Positions 7,263-14,623 of a stretch of 64,000 bases of DNA are shown piece after piece. The stretch is from positions 62,001 through 126,000 of the forward strand of contig CARYFM010000001.1 of NCBI GenBank assembly GCA_949101405.1, read 5' to 3'. The notes under the pieces were generated by a model. That model made no database searches, was not told the origin of the DNA, and was given only the letters and a program-made list of their open reading frames with translations. Position 1 is the first letter of the stretch. Each line of letters begins with the position of its first letter. Source of the DNA: an uncultured Candidatus Saccharibacteria bacterium (lineage in GTDB: Bacteria; Patescibacteriota; Saccharimonadia; Saccharimonadales; Saccharimonadaceae). Position numbers and translations under genes: made by a program.

Positions 7263-9158
7263 CTATTTATTATCTACGACTTCACCTTCGACGGCTTCAC
7301 CATCATCGTTACTACCATTATCCATTGGCTCGGCAGTGGGTTTTTCCTCGGAGTTGGATTGGTACATTTTAGCACCAATTGGCATTAAGACGTTGTTGAT
7401 GGTCTTAACTGCTTCTTCGAGTTTTTCCTTATCGGCGCTGGAATCGTTGAGAACTTTTTTAGCCTCCTCTACAGCATCCTTGATAGCCTTAGTGTCGTCC
7501 TCGGAGATTTTGTCCTTAAACTCGTCGGGCATCTTTTCCGCTTGATAAATAGCATTCTCAAGCTGATTCTTAGCGTCAATGGCTTCACGTTTCTTCTTGT
7601 CTTCGTCAGCGTGAGCCTCGGCCTCTTTTTGAGCCTTTTCGATGTCTTCCTTGCTCATGTTGCCAGAGTTTTGGATGGTAATAGATTGCTCCTTACCAGT
7701 TCCCTTATCCTTTGCAGTAACATTTAAGATACCATTGGCATCAAGGTTGAAAGTCACTTCGATCTGTGGCACACCACGAGGCGCTGGGGCAATACCATCC
7801 AAAATGAAACGACCGAGGGATTTGTTGTCGGCGGCCATTTCACGCTCGCCCTGCAAGACGTGGATCTCGACCTGCGGTTGATTATCAGCAGCAGTGGAGA
7901 AAACCTCAGACTTGCTAGTTGGAATAGTGGTGTTGCGCTCAATTAACTTAGTAGAAACACCGCCCATAGTCTCGATACCAAGAGAGAGTGGAGTAACGTC
8001 TAGCAAGAGAACGTCTTTGACATCGCCCTGCAAGACACCACCTTGGATAGCAGCACCTACAGCCACAACCTCGTCAGGGTTAACACCCTGCATAGGGTCT
8101 TTGCCGAAAATCTTTTTAACTTCTTCGATTACGGCAGGCATGCGAGTCATACCACCAACCATCACTACTTCGTCGATATCTTTAGCAGTGAGTTTGGCGT
8201 CTTTGAGAGCTTTCTCTACAGGCTCGGCGAGACGCTCGAGGAGTGGCTTAACCAACTCTTCGAGTTTGGCTCGAGTAAGGGTGTATTCAAAATGCTTTGG
8301 ACCATCGGCATCAGCAGTCAAGAACGGTAGGTTGATTTCTACTTCTTTGGCGCTAGAAAGCTCTTTTTTAGCTTTTTCGGCTTCGTCTTTGACACGCTGC
8401 ATGGCAGCAGCATCGTCTTTGATGTCGATGCCAGACTCTTTCTTGAACTCATCAAGCAGGAAGTTGACAATAATGTTGTCGAAATCTTCACCACCAAGAT
8501 GAGTATCACCATTAGTAGACTTAACTTCAAACACACCATCGCCAAGTTCTAGGATAGAGACGTCGAAAGTACCACCACCAAGGTCGAAAACAGCAATCTG
8601 CTCGTCCTTTTTGCTCTCAAGACCGTAGGCAAGAGCGGCAGCGGTAGGCTCATTAATAATACGCTTGACCTCAAGACCAGCGATTTTGCCAGCATCTTTG
8701 GTGGCCTGACGCTGAGAATCGTCGAAATAAGCTGGAACAGTAATAATAGCCTCAGTAACCTTTTCGCCGAGGAAAGCCTCTGCGTCGGCTTTAATCTTGG
8801 AAAGAATCATGGCAGAAATTTCTTCTGGGGTATATTCTTTACCATCCATTTCTACGGCTACACCATTGCCCTTTTTGACAATCTTATATGGCATAATATC
8901 GAGGTCGCGCTGAACTTCTTTGTCATCAAACTTGCGACCAATGAGACGTTTAATACCATAAATAGTGTTCTTTGGGTTGGTGACACGCTGGCGTTGAGCA
9001 ACTTTGCCCACGAGACGATCGCCTTTCTTGGTGACAGCAACCACTGATGGCGTAGTGCGGTCGCCTTCGGCATTAGCAATGACTTCCGGCTTTCCTGCAA
9101 CCATGTAGGCAAAAGCGGAGTTGGTGGTACCGAGGTCGATACCAATGATTTTTGACAT
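7263..9158 (-). CDS. dnaK: chaperone DnaK (Hsp70)
   Basis: A 631-residue Hsp70. The ATPase domain begins MSKIIGIDLGTTNSAFAYM and includes the phosphate-2 segment AVFDLGGGTFDVSIL and VVMVGGMTRMP. The substrate-binding domain contains LLLDVTPLSLGIETMGG, and the lid ends in an acidic tail EGEVVDNK. Start at 9158 has AAAGGAAT upstream; a longer ORF reaching into the palindromic element is not expected to be translated. Two CIRCE operators overlap the -35 boxes upstream, so HrcA control is expected, although hrcA, grpE and dnaJ are not adjacent. The mRNA leader of about 240 nt contains a 116-bp palindromic element. Confidence 0.97.
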   Translation of the reverse strand: MSKIIGIDLGTTNSAFAYMVAGKPEVIANAEGDRTTPSVVAVTKKGDRLVGKVAQRQRVTNPKNTIYGIKRLIGRKFDDKEVQRDLDIMPYKIVKKGNGVAVEMDGKEYTPEEISAMILSKIKADAEAFLGEKVTEAIITVPAYFDDSQRQATKDAGKIAGLEVKRIINEPTAAALAYGLESKKDEQIAVFDLGGGTFDVSILELGDGVFEVKSTNGDTHLGGEDFDNIIVNFLLDEFKKESGIDIKDDAAAMQRVKDEAEKAKKELSSAKEVEINLPFLTADADGPKHFEYTLTRAKLEELVKPLLERLAEPVEKALKDAKLTAKDIDEVVMVGGMTRMPAVIEEVKKIFGKDPMQGVNPDEVVAVGAAIQGGVLQGDVKDVLLLDVTPLSLGIETMGGVSTKLIERNTTIPTSKSEVFSTAADNQPQVEIHVLQGEREMAADNKSLGRFILDGIAPAPRGVPQIEVTFNLDANGILNVTAKDKGTGKEQSITIQNSGNMSKEDIEKAQKEAEAHADEDKKKREAIDAKNQLENAIYQAEKMPDEFKDKISEDDTKAIKDAVEEAKKVLNDSSADKEKLEEAVKTINNVLMPIGAKMYQSNSEEKPTAEPMDNGSNDDGEAVEGEVVDNK

Positions 9159-9197
9159 AATAATTCCTTTCTTTAATGCACAATTAAAGCAGCTGGG

Positions 9198-9313
9198 GTG
9201 AGTTTTAAATATCACCTGAGGCATCCGTTCCCGCGCCCGTCCACACGGGGCGTTCACTCTGCGCTGCGCGTGTGCTCGCGCTTTTAATGCCTCAGAAAAT
9301 CTTTAAAACTCAC
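9198..9313 (-). repeat. palindromic element, copy 1 (dnaK leader)
   Basis: Left arm 9198-9224, 62-bp GC-rich core 9225-9286, right arm 9287-9313. The arms are inverted copies of each other over 27 bp, except for a 6-bp block at arm positions 13-18. The core has the CCCGT-N4-ACGGG hairpin (CCCGTCCACACGGG) and ends CTTTTA like copies 2 and 3. It lies between the CIRCE promoter and the dnaK start codon, so it is transcribed as part of the dnaK leader. Confidence 0.8.
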
Positions 9314-9369
9314 TTCTACCACTAAATCAATGCTATTAAATAACAAAATCTTAATTCCATGTTATATCA

Positions 9370-9396
9370 TTAGCAGTCGTATGTCAAGACTGCTAA
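9370..9396. promoter_or_regulatory. CIRCE operator (proximal)
   Basis: TTAGCAGTC-N9-GACTGCTAA, a perfect inverted repeat with the 9-nt CIRCE spacing. It differs from the consensus TTAGCACTC-N9-GAGTGCTAA by one symmetrical base per arm. A TTGACA lies in its spacer. Confidence 0.88.
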
Positions 9397-9404
9397 TTAC
9401 TCTG

Positions 9405-9433
9405 ATTGTAGCAAATTAGCAGTCAAGTGTCAA
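9405..9433 (-). promoter_or_regulatory. dnaK promoter
   Basis: Minus-strand TTGACA (9428-9433), 17-bp spacer, TACAAT (9405-9410). The -35 hexamer falls inside the spacer of the distal CIRCE, and the proximal CIRCE lies just past the start point, so bound HrcA would block initiation. A second, weaker promoter (TTGACA at 9382-9387, TATAAC at 9361-9366, spacer 15) overlaps the proximal CIRCE. Confidence 0.75.
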
Positions 9434-9442
9434 GAGTGCTAA
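9416..9442. promoter_or_regulatory. CIRCE operator (distal)
   Basis: TTAGCAGTC-N9-GAGTGCTAA. The right arm matches the HrcA-site consensus exactly and the left arm has one change. It overlaps the dnaK -35 box. Confidence 0.88.
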
Positions 9443-9452
9443 TTTGCTGACA

Positions 9453-10079
9453 TTAAAATCGGCTTTTTGGCTCGATGATACGAGATTTTTGGCACCCTAA
9501 GATGCAGACGACGCAGATTCCGCCACCGATAAGGGCGGCAATCATATCCCACATGGTATCAGCTACACCAGATTTAACTAATTCTTGCATATGACCGCCA
9601 AAAATTTGGTCGTAGAGGAATTCATAACATTCCCACCCAACAGCCACAAGCGCTATAGCGCCCATGAGAAAGAGGGCCTGGAACCATTTATTATTCTTGT
9701 GGTCGCCATTCCGATGTGTATGCAAAGCAAAAAGCTCTTGAGCGACAGCGGCTACTAGAACTCCGGAGAAGAAATGCACAATTTTGTCATAATAAGAATC
9801 GTTATCCGCTGCAACAAGTACTTCACTATACCAGTTTAAGTCAATACCCAAGACCAACGCAACAATTAAGAACACCTCGTATGCTAGCACTAAAGGGAGG
9901 CTAAAGTTAACTTTGACTAACCTAAAGAAGTCCGGCACATAAGGAAAAACCACTGTGGCAAGATAACTCAGAGGTTTAGTCCAAAAATTTGGCGCGACTA
10001 ACCAACCAACGAGCATTAGAATTCCAGTAAGCGAGATTAGAAGTTTCAGAATGCGAATAAAAATTGCCAACCGTTTCAT
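9453..10079 (-). CDS. YjdF-like (DUF2238) integral membrane protein
   Basis: About 208 residues with six or so membrane helices. The family motifs are clear: DKIVHFFSGVLVA in the middle, and near the C-terminus VGWECYEFLYDQIFGG followed by GVADTMWDMIAALIGG. These conserved His, Glu and Asp residues within helices are typical of the YjdF/DUF2238 family, whose function is unknown. The start at 10079 (MKRLAIF) is preferred because the hydrophobic segment follows directly; an upstream ATG at 10121 would add 14 residues, and neither has a strong Shine-Dalgarno. The gene faces away from dnaK's CIRCE region. Confidence 0.75.
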   Translation of the reverse strand: MKRLAIFIRILKLLISLTGILMLVGWLVAPNFWTKPLSYLATVVFPYVPDFFRLVKVNFSLPLVLAYEVFLIVALVLGIDLNWYSEVLVAADNDSYYDKIVHFFSGVLVAAVAQELFALHTHRNGDHKNNKWFQALFLMGAIALVAVGWECYEFLYDQIFGGHMQELVKSGVADTMWDMIAALIGGGICVVCILGCQKSRIIEPKSRF

Positions 10080-10166
10080 GTGCTCTATTTTACCATATTT
10101 TGTAACCAAAATCTGGCTCATATTGGTAGAAATTGGGGTTATGGCGGTACTTTAATATAAACGGTG

Positions 10167-10192
10167 AAGCCCCGCCATATAAGGCGGGGCTT
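10167..10192 (-). terminator. GC-rich hairpin after the first Nudix gene
   Basis: Perfect 10-bp stem AAGCCCCGCC/GGCGGGGCTT with a 6-nt loop, 4 bp beyond the stop codon. No long T-run follows, so termination strength is uncertain. Confidence 0.6.
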
Positions 10193-10195
10193 GGT

Positions 10196-10801
10196 CTACA
10201 TGGGTAGATTGTATTCGTTGAGAATTGTGAGCGGCACGACAAGACCAGCTTTATAATTTCCGACCGCTTGAAGAACAAGTTCCCGGCTGCGCAATTTTTT
10301 CTGAGCGTCTAGCTTACAGATTGCACTCTCGGAAAAATAACGCTGAGACTTGATTTCTTTGTGGTCAAAGTCAAAAACTTCGCCGGTTAATTCGGCCACA
10401 AATACTATAAGCAAACACGGGTCGTCATTATGTTTACCATGTTTGATGGCACAAATTCCTTTAAGCTTAACTCCTCTTCCCAACTCTTCTTGAGCTTCGC
10501 GCACGGCCGCGTCAATAAATTGTTCATCTTCTTCACAACTACCGGATGGAATGTTCCACATGTCTTCGACATCATGCCAAACACCGTTAATACGAGCGCG
10601 TAGCTCCTCAACCAGTAGAAATTCGTTTTGGTCATTTACAACAATTACGCCAGCACGAAACCAAGAATCACCCCACCTTTTGCGGTGCGCTTTAGTACAA
10701 TTGAGCCGAAAAAGTTCACTACGATCTGTAATGATTTTTGGAATTTTAATCCGAGCGTGTATGCTATCTACCTTTTTGCAAATGTACCGATAAATACCCA
10801 C
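10196..10801 (-). CDS. Nudix hydrolase
   Basis: A 201-residue Nudix protein. A complete Nudix box starts GSCEEDEQF and ends REAQEELG, at about residues 87-108; the glutamates bind the divalent metal that drives pyrophosphate hydrolysis of nucleoside diphosphate-X substrates. A region of about 50 residues precedes the fold (MGIYRYICKK...). Translation starts at a GTG with AAAGGAGGTG upstream. A second, only distantly similar Nudix gene precedes it on the same strand, with tandem palindromes between them. Substrate specificity cannot be inferred. Confidence 0.85.
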   Translation of the reverse strand: MGIYRYICKKVDSIHARIKIPKIITDRSELFRLNCTKAHRKRWGDSWFRAGVIVVNDQNEFLLVEELRARINGVWHDVEDMWNIPSGSCEEDEQFIDAAVREAQEELGRGVKLKGICAIKHGKHNDDPCLLIVFVAELTGEVFDFDHKEIKSQRYFSESAICKLDAQKKLRSRELVLQAVGNYKAGLVVPLTILNEYNLPM

Positions 10802-10841
10802 TTTCTTTTCACCTCCTTTAATAATGGGTATAAATTAAAAC

Positions 10842-10916
10842 ATGCGGTTTACTCCATTGGAGTAAACCGCATTCGAATGCGGTTTACTCCATTGGAGTAA
10901 ACCGCATTCGAATGCG
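10842..10916. repeat. two tandem copies of a 31-bp palindrome
   Basis: Two identical palindromes, 10842-10872 and 10877-10907 (arms of 15 bp, ATGCGGTTTACTCCA and its complement, around one central base). They are separated by TCGA, giving an exact 35-bp period, and the start of a third unit (ATGCG) follows. They fill the gap between two same-strand Nudix genes. In RNA they would form two strong hairpins, or one long one, just upstream of the ribosome-binding site of the downstream gene. Confidence 0.85.
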
Positions 10917-10930
10917 CAGATGGTAGATGA

Positions 10931-11593
10931 TCATTTTTTAACACCGGGCCAAGGGTTTATCTGGTTGATGTCTCTTTTACGTGACCTGAACTCATTGTAA
11001 ACATTGATGCTGTCCATTACAGATTCCGGACTACGCAGGACACCAGCGTCATTCAGAGCCCGAATACCATCAATGGAAAATTTGCAGGTTTCGGAGATTT
11101 CCGCTGTCTTATGAGACTCCGGACCAGAGATACTTTTCATCAGATAGGTCGGCATCATGTATTTCTTCTCCCAACGAACGTAGAGGAGACCGAGTAGTTT
11201 AGCCGAGTGCCCTGTCTCCTCCTTGATTTCACGGGCAAGACCTTCTTCAAAACTCTCGTTCTGTGCGATACGTCCAGCCGGAATATTCCAGCCGCCGTCA
11301 CCATCTGTCCATCCTTCTGAATCACATCTTCCGGTCTCAACCAGCCACTTTTTAAAATTTTCGTCCTTGACTTTCTTGATGTTCACCCGAGACTCGTGCA
11401 CCAGGAGCATTTTCCCAGTCTTATCATCCATGACAAGCGCGGCTGCCCTGAACCAAGGTAAACCATACTGATCGATTGTAGGCTGCATGGCAGGATCGTA
11501 TTCGGGGTTCAGACCGAATACATCAGCCAACCACTTGATAGCCTCATTTTTTAACTCAGGGAAGCAGGTTTCCGGTACAATAATTTTGGACAT
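10931..11593 (-). CDS. Nudix hydrolase
   Basis: A 220-residue Nudix protein from the start at 11593 (MSKIIVPETCFPEL), which has AAAGGGGGA upstream. The Nudix box begins GRIAQNESF and ends REIKEETGH, about residues 107-129. Before it, PWFRAAALVMDDKTGKMLLVHESRV is the usual first strand and substrate-proximal region. An alternative ATG at 11662 would add 23 residues and overlaps the stop of a 20-codon upstream ORF in an ATGA arrangement, so translational coupling is possible. Probably co-transcribed with the following Nudix gene from the promoter at 11756. Confidence 0.85.
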   Translation of the reverse strand: MSKIIVPETCFPELKNEAIKWLADVFGLNPEYDPAMQPTIDQYGLPWFRAAALVMDDKTGKMLLVHESRVNIKKVKDENFKKWLVETGRCDSEGWTDGDGGWNIPAGRIAQNESFEEGLAREIKEETGHSAKLLGLLYVRWEKKYMMPTYLMKSISGPESHKTAEISETCKFSIDGIRALNDAGVLRSPESVMDSINVYNEFRSRKRDINQINPWPGVKK

Positions 11594-11658
11594 TTTTGTC
11601 CCCCTTTCTTGGCTTTTTGCCACAAATATTGTCCAAAATAACACACTACGAAATTTAA

Positions 11659-11721
11659 TCATCTTTCATCTGTAAATGTGCTATTTCGGGACGACGTTAC
11701 GCTCATAATTTTGAGGAACAT
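11659..11721 (-). CDS. possible 20-residue leader ORF before the Nudix gene
   Basis: Reads MFLKIMSVTSSRNSTFTDER. GGAGGAGAG is 9 nt upstream of the ATG, and the TGA overlaps an ATG (11662) in frame with the Nudix gene. It lies in the leader of the promoter at 11756-11784. It may be a coupling or attenuation peptide, or chance. Confidence 0.3.
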   Translation of the reverse strand: MFLKIMSVTSSRNSTFTDER

Positions 11722-11755
11722 CGTCAAAATCTCTCCTCCATAGAGGATTATTATC

Positions 11756-11784
11756 AATATAGCACAGAATTTTGAATTTGTCAA
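11756..11784 (-). promoter_or_regulatory. promoter of the Nudix pair
   Basis: Minus-strand TTGACA, 17-bp spacer ending TGTGC, TATATT. The leader to the ATG at 11593 is about 155 nt. Confidence 0.7.
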
Positions 11785-11797
11785 TATGCTTACTGTG

Positions 11798-11825
11798 TTG
11801 ACTTCCTATAACATTGCGCTATAAT
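11798..11825 (+). promoter_or_regulatory. nusA promoter
   Basis: TTGACT, 16-bp spacer, TATAAT. The leader of about 80 nt includes an imperfect stem, ACCGACCC/GGGGCGGT, followed by TTTTTAGTTTT, which could act as an attenuator before the AGAAAGGAG ribosome-binding site. Confidence 0.7.
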
Positions 11826-11914
11826 AAGGGTATGCAGATATTGACCGACCCGGAGAGGGGCGGTTTTTAGTTTTAGGAGACGAGTTAAAGTCATCTAACC
11901 AAGAAAGGAGAAAA

Positions 11915-13054
11915 ATGGAAGGTTTAGATTTGAAACAACTTAGTGCAATGGTGAATGTGATTGCTGAGGAAAAAGGTTTACCTGAGGATGCCGTGCTTGA
12001 TGTAGTGCAGATGGCGATTGCAGCTGCTTGGCGACGCGATAATGGCGACAAAGATATGAACGTGCGGGCTTTGCTTGACACTAAGACCGGCAAGGCTACG
12101 GTATTTGTGGAGCGCGAGGTGATTGAAGATGATGTTGCTTATAATCCAGCTACCGAGATTCCACTATCTGAAGCCGTTAAAGTGAAAAAAGATGCCCAGG
12201 TAGGTGATGTAATTGAAGAATCCTCTGAAGTGAAAGAGTTTGGACGCGTGGCGGCGATGACTGCCAAACAAGTGGTGGTGCAGCGCTTGCGCGAAGCTGA
12301 GCGAGATGCAGTTTTGACGGCCTTTGAGGATAAAATTGGCACTGTGATGACTGGTGTAGTAGCCAGAGTGGAGCCACGTGTAGTGCGAATTGACCTGGGC
12401 AAGGCTTCGGGGATTATGCCACGTAGTGAGCAAATTGATGGTGAATATTACACCGTAGGTGAACGAATTAAGGTTTATATTAAGGGCGTTGAGCATGACG
12501 ATACGCGAGCACAACTAATTCTTTCGCGTGGAAATGCAGAATTTATTGAATATCTTTTCCGTCAGGAAGTTCCAGAGCTAGAAAATGGTTCAGTGGAAAT
12601 TCGCGGGATTGCACGTGAAGCCGGACGTCGCACAAAGATTGCAGTGATGTCAACAGTACCAGGCGTGGATCCAGTGGGGACTTTCGTGGGTGGGCGCGGT
12701 ATGCGCGTGCAGGCGATTATGAATGAGATTGGCGATCGCGAGAAGATTGATATCATCAACTGGAGTGAAAACCCCTCTGAGTACATCCGTGAGGCTTTGA
12801 GCCCAGCTGAAGTAATGAAGGTGGAGATTGAAGGCAAAAAGGCTAAGGTTTATGTGACCGAAGACCAGCAGTCAATTGCAATTGGTCGCCAGGGTCAGAA
12901 TGTACGTTTAGCTTCTAAGCTGACTGGATATGAGATTGATATCGAATTAGCCAAAGCCCCAGAGAAGAAAAAGCGCAAAAATGCGGAAGATTCCCTCTTG
13001 AATGCTTTGAATGAAGCAGATGAAGAAAGCCCAGCCGAGGGAAGTCGAGATTGA
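11915..13054 (+). CDS. nusA: transcription factor NusA
   Basis: A 379-residue NusA that binds RNA polymerase and modulates pausing, termination and antitermination. The N-terminal domain covers about 1-130, the S1 domain about 135-205 (GTVMTGVVARVEPRVVRIDLG), and two KH domains follow, with VGGRGMRVQAIMNEIGDREKIDII and IAIGRQGQNVRLASKL. The C-terminus is a lysine- and acid-rich tail. The ORF stops at TGA 13052-13054, but the next frame continues as an acidic tail (EVEIDGEEEMSSTEE) to a TAG at 13088. One extra G in the GGG before this point would explain it. No rimP precedes the gene. Confidence 0.95.
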   Translation: MEGLDLKQLSAMVNVIAEEKGLPEDAVLDVVQMAIAAAWRRDNGDKDMNVRALLDTKTGKATVFVEREVIEDDVAYNPATEIPLSEAVKVKKDAQVGDVIEESSEVKEFGRVAAMTAKQVVVQRLREAERDAVLTAFEDKIGTVMTGVVARVEPRVVRIDLGKASGIMPRSEQIDGEYYTVGERIKVYIKGVEHDDTRAQLILSRGNAEFIEYLFRQEVPELENGSVEIRGIAREAGRRTKIAVMSTVPGVDPVGTFVGGRGMRVQAIMNEIGDREKIDIINWSENPSEYIREALSPAEVMKVEIEGKKAKVYVTEDQQSIAIGRQGQNVRLASKLTGYEIDIELAKAPEKKKRKNAEDSLLNALNEADEESPAEGSRD

Positions 13055-13108
13055 CGGCGAAGAAGAAATGAGTAGCACGGAAGAATAGAATTCGTGAGAA
13101 TAAAGATT

Positions 13109-13143
13109 GGCGGTACCCACTGGGCGCCGCCTTTCAGTTTTTT
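13109..13143 (+). terminator. nusA terminator
   Basis: Stem GGCGG..CCC/GGG..CCGCC (13109-13131) followed by a T-rich stretch to 13143. Confidence 0.8.
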
Positions 13144-13161
13144 CAGATGGCAGTTTGGTGA

Positions 13162-13896
13162 TTATAAATCAGTGTCAAGATTAAGCGGGCTATTAAACAG
13201 CACTACGGTTGTAGGGCAAGCCCCGATACGATCAGAAAGATTGTCAAGGTGTTCTCCGTTATACTCGTCGGCAAACGTGCAGAAATCAATGATAATTGCA
13301 TTTAGATAATAGCTAATATCTATAGCATCGCCAATGATTTCACCATGAAAATCTGAGTATTCACCATGTGCTAAATACAAATCGGTTAATGGTGTAACTA
13401 GGTACCCGCCCGTGCACACAACGCCATTCTCATCTTTAGCAGTAATCGTAATTACGCCGGTTTCGCCTGCTGCAACCATATCCGGATAACTAACATTAAT
13501 CGCAATCTTGTGCCCATCACCCATAAAGCTAATAGGTAAGGGTAAACTGATGCGATAATTCGTGTTAGCAATCCAGCGACTACCTTCTACCGGTTCTACC
13601 CAATCGAATGACGAATGTAAGCTTATACCCGCTTCTGTGCGAGACTGCACATCCAATTGAGCAATATCTTCTGCCTCTTTGTAGAACCGCATTTCATTCC
13701 CGGTGAGTCGATCCTCAAAGCTGTCATCAGATTCTTCTGAATCAGTATTGCTAACGATAGTTTCCTTTTGGCAAGGTAACAGCCCTATCTTATTTACGAC
13801 CGTAAATAAGATAGCCATGGCTATCATTCCACTGATAAAACCTTTGGTAAATCTGCCTTTGGTTACCTGTACTTTGCTGTTCTGTGAATTCATCAT
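13162..13896 (-). CDS. single-pass membrane-anchored extracellular protein, unknown
   Basis: A 244-residue protein with a basic N-terminus, one membrane helix at about residues 20-40 (GFISGMIAMAILFTVVNKIG), an acidic linker (DSEESDDSFEDR) and a beta-rich domain of about 160 residues outside the cell. Several Cys and Tyr residues are spread through this domain. No family is recognised. The start has AGGAGG at 7 nt. The promoter at 13992-14020 leaves a leader of about 95 nt in which AGGGGA and ATCC can pair with GGAT and TCCCCT further on. It ends near the nusA terminator and is convergent with nusA. Confidence 0.6.
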   Translation of the reverse strand: MMNSQNSKVQVTKGRFTKGFISGMIAMAILFTVVNKIGLLPCQKETIVSNTDSEESDDSFEDRLTGNEMRFYKEAEDIAQLDVQSRTEAGISLHSSFDWVEPVEGSRWIANTNYRISLPLPISFMGDGHKIAINVSYPDMVAAGETGVITITAKDENGVVCTGGYLVTPLTDLYLAHGEYSDFHGEIIGDAIDISYYLNAIIIDFCTFADEYNGEHLDNLSDRIGACPTTVVLFNSPLNLDTDL

Positions 13897-13991
13897 AATT
13901 ATTCCTCCTAGAATTTAAAATTAGGGGAAATCCAAAACTACCGATCTGGTAATATACTACTGGATAATCCCCTCAGTTATCAGTTACTTTA

Positions 13992-14020
13992 ATTTTAGCA
14001 CAGATACTTAATTTTGTCAA
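13992..14020 (-). promoter_or_regulatory. promoter of the anchored protein gene
   Basis: Minus-strand TTGACA, 17-bp spacer ending TGTGC, TAAAAT, very like the promoters at 7031 and 11756. A foldable leader follows (13922-13975). Confidence 0.75.
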
Positions 14021-14168
14021 TAGTCTTTATGGTTATTTTGGCTAGTTTTGTCAAATAGTTTTATATAATTTTTTGTTCGTTAGTCAATATGAATTATGTC
14101 GCAGTGTTTGCACAGCTGTGGAAAAGTGGAAAAGTTGTGTTCGGTTTTTAGAGTGCGATGAATAGTTA

Positions 14169-14386
14169 CTTCGTGCGCAGCGGGTATGTTAATTTGACAA
14201 CTACTACTGGCACTTTAAGATACGTTGGTCAGAACGGTGGTTGGTGGTCGTCGCACGGTACTGCCACTACTGGTGCGCATGCTCTCGACTTCAATAATAC
14301 TATTACTCATCCGTCGGCAGGTCCGAACAGTCGTTACCACGCTTTCCCCCTCCGCTGCCTGAGTACTGTATTAGGGATGTGAGGAG
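14169..14386 (+). pseudogene. promoterless FISUMP-like C-terminal cassette A
   Basis: 218 bp encoding 70 residues from FVRSG to LRCLSTVLGM and a TGA. The pattern (WWSSH..., RYHAFPLRC) is the C-terminal part of FISUMP-type surface domains, a C-type-lectin-like fold. No signal peptide, N-terminal domain or proper start precedes it. The first 16 bp (CTTCGTGCGCAGCGGG) and last 39 bp (14348-14386) are identical to cassette B at 20005-20222, which is exactly the same length, while the middle is strongly diverged. Just upstream, TGTGGAAAA (14117-14125) resembles a DnaA box. It may be a silent recombination donor or a 3' remnant. Confidence 0.65.
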
Positions 14387-14393
14387 AGGTATG

Positions 14394-14462
14394 ATGAGCC
14401 AAATAAAGTTTTTCGGTCTAGTCGGTGGTTTGAAGGACAGCACGATTGGGGATATGATGTGA
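14394..14462 (+). CDS. doubtful 22-residue ORF after cassette A
   Basis: The conserved cassette end (GTGAGGAG) supplies a Shine-Dalgarno-like sequence for an ORF starting MSQIKFFGLVGG. Shifting frame near GTCGGTGG gives a more protein-like continuation (WFEGQHDWGYDVIELDSQ) to a stop near 14514, so this could be the remnant of a longer gene with a frameshift. Confidence 0.2.
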   Translation: MSQIKFFGLVGGLKDSTIGDMM

Positions 14463-14475
14463 TTGAGCTAGACAG

Positions 14476-14527
14476 CCAAAATGGTGACACCAGCTCCGGG
14501 GGGAGAAACTGAATGTCACCATTTTGG
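14476..14527. repeat. 14-bp perfect inverted repeat abutting the tRNA 3' end
   Basis: Arms CCAAAATGGTGACA (14476-14489) and TGTCACCATTTTGG (14514-14527). The right arm shares 3 bp with the tRNA CCA end. In the tRNA direction it is a strong hairpin immediately after the tRNA, without a clear T-run. It could be a processing or termination signal, or the end of an inserted element. Confidence 0.6.
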
Positions 14528-14601
14528 TGGCGGGAGTTGGATTTGAACCAACGACCTTTTGGTTATGAGCCAAACGAGCTACCAGGCTGCTCTATCCCGC
14601 G
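14525..14601 (-). tRNA. initiator tRNA-fMet (CAT)
   Basis: 77 nt with CCA encoded. It folds as a full cloverleaf with anticodon loop CTCATAA and the D-loop AGCCTGGTA typical of initiators. Position 1 (C) does not pair with position 72 (C), the unpaired 1-72 hallmark recognised by the formyltransferase. The anticodon stem is TTTGG/CCAAA, so only two of the three G-C pairs normal in bacterial initiators are present. Confidence 0.95.
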
Positions 14602-14623
14602 ATACGACTTAATTATACATCAA

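Noticed and set aside
7263..9257. Longer DnaK ORF starting MNAPCGRARER
   Set aside because: The added residues come from the palindromic element in the leader; the ATG at 9158 has a ribosome-binding site and gives the normal Hsp70 N-terminus.
14525..14601. tRNA as an integration site of a mobile island carrying cassette A
   Set aside because: No integrase gene and no direct repeat of the tRNA end was seen on the left side. The inverted repeat alone is insufficient.
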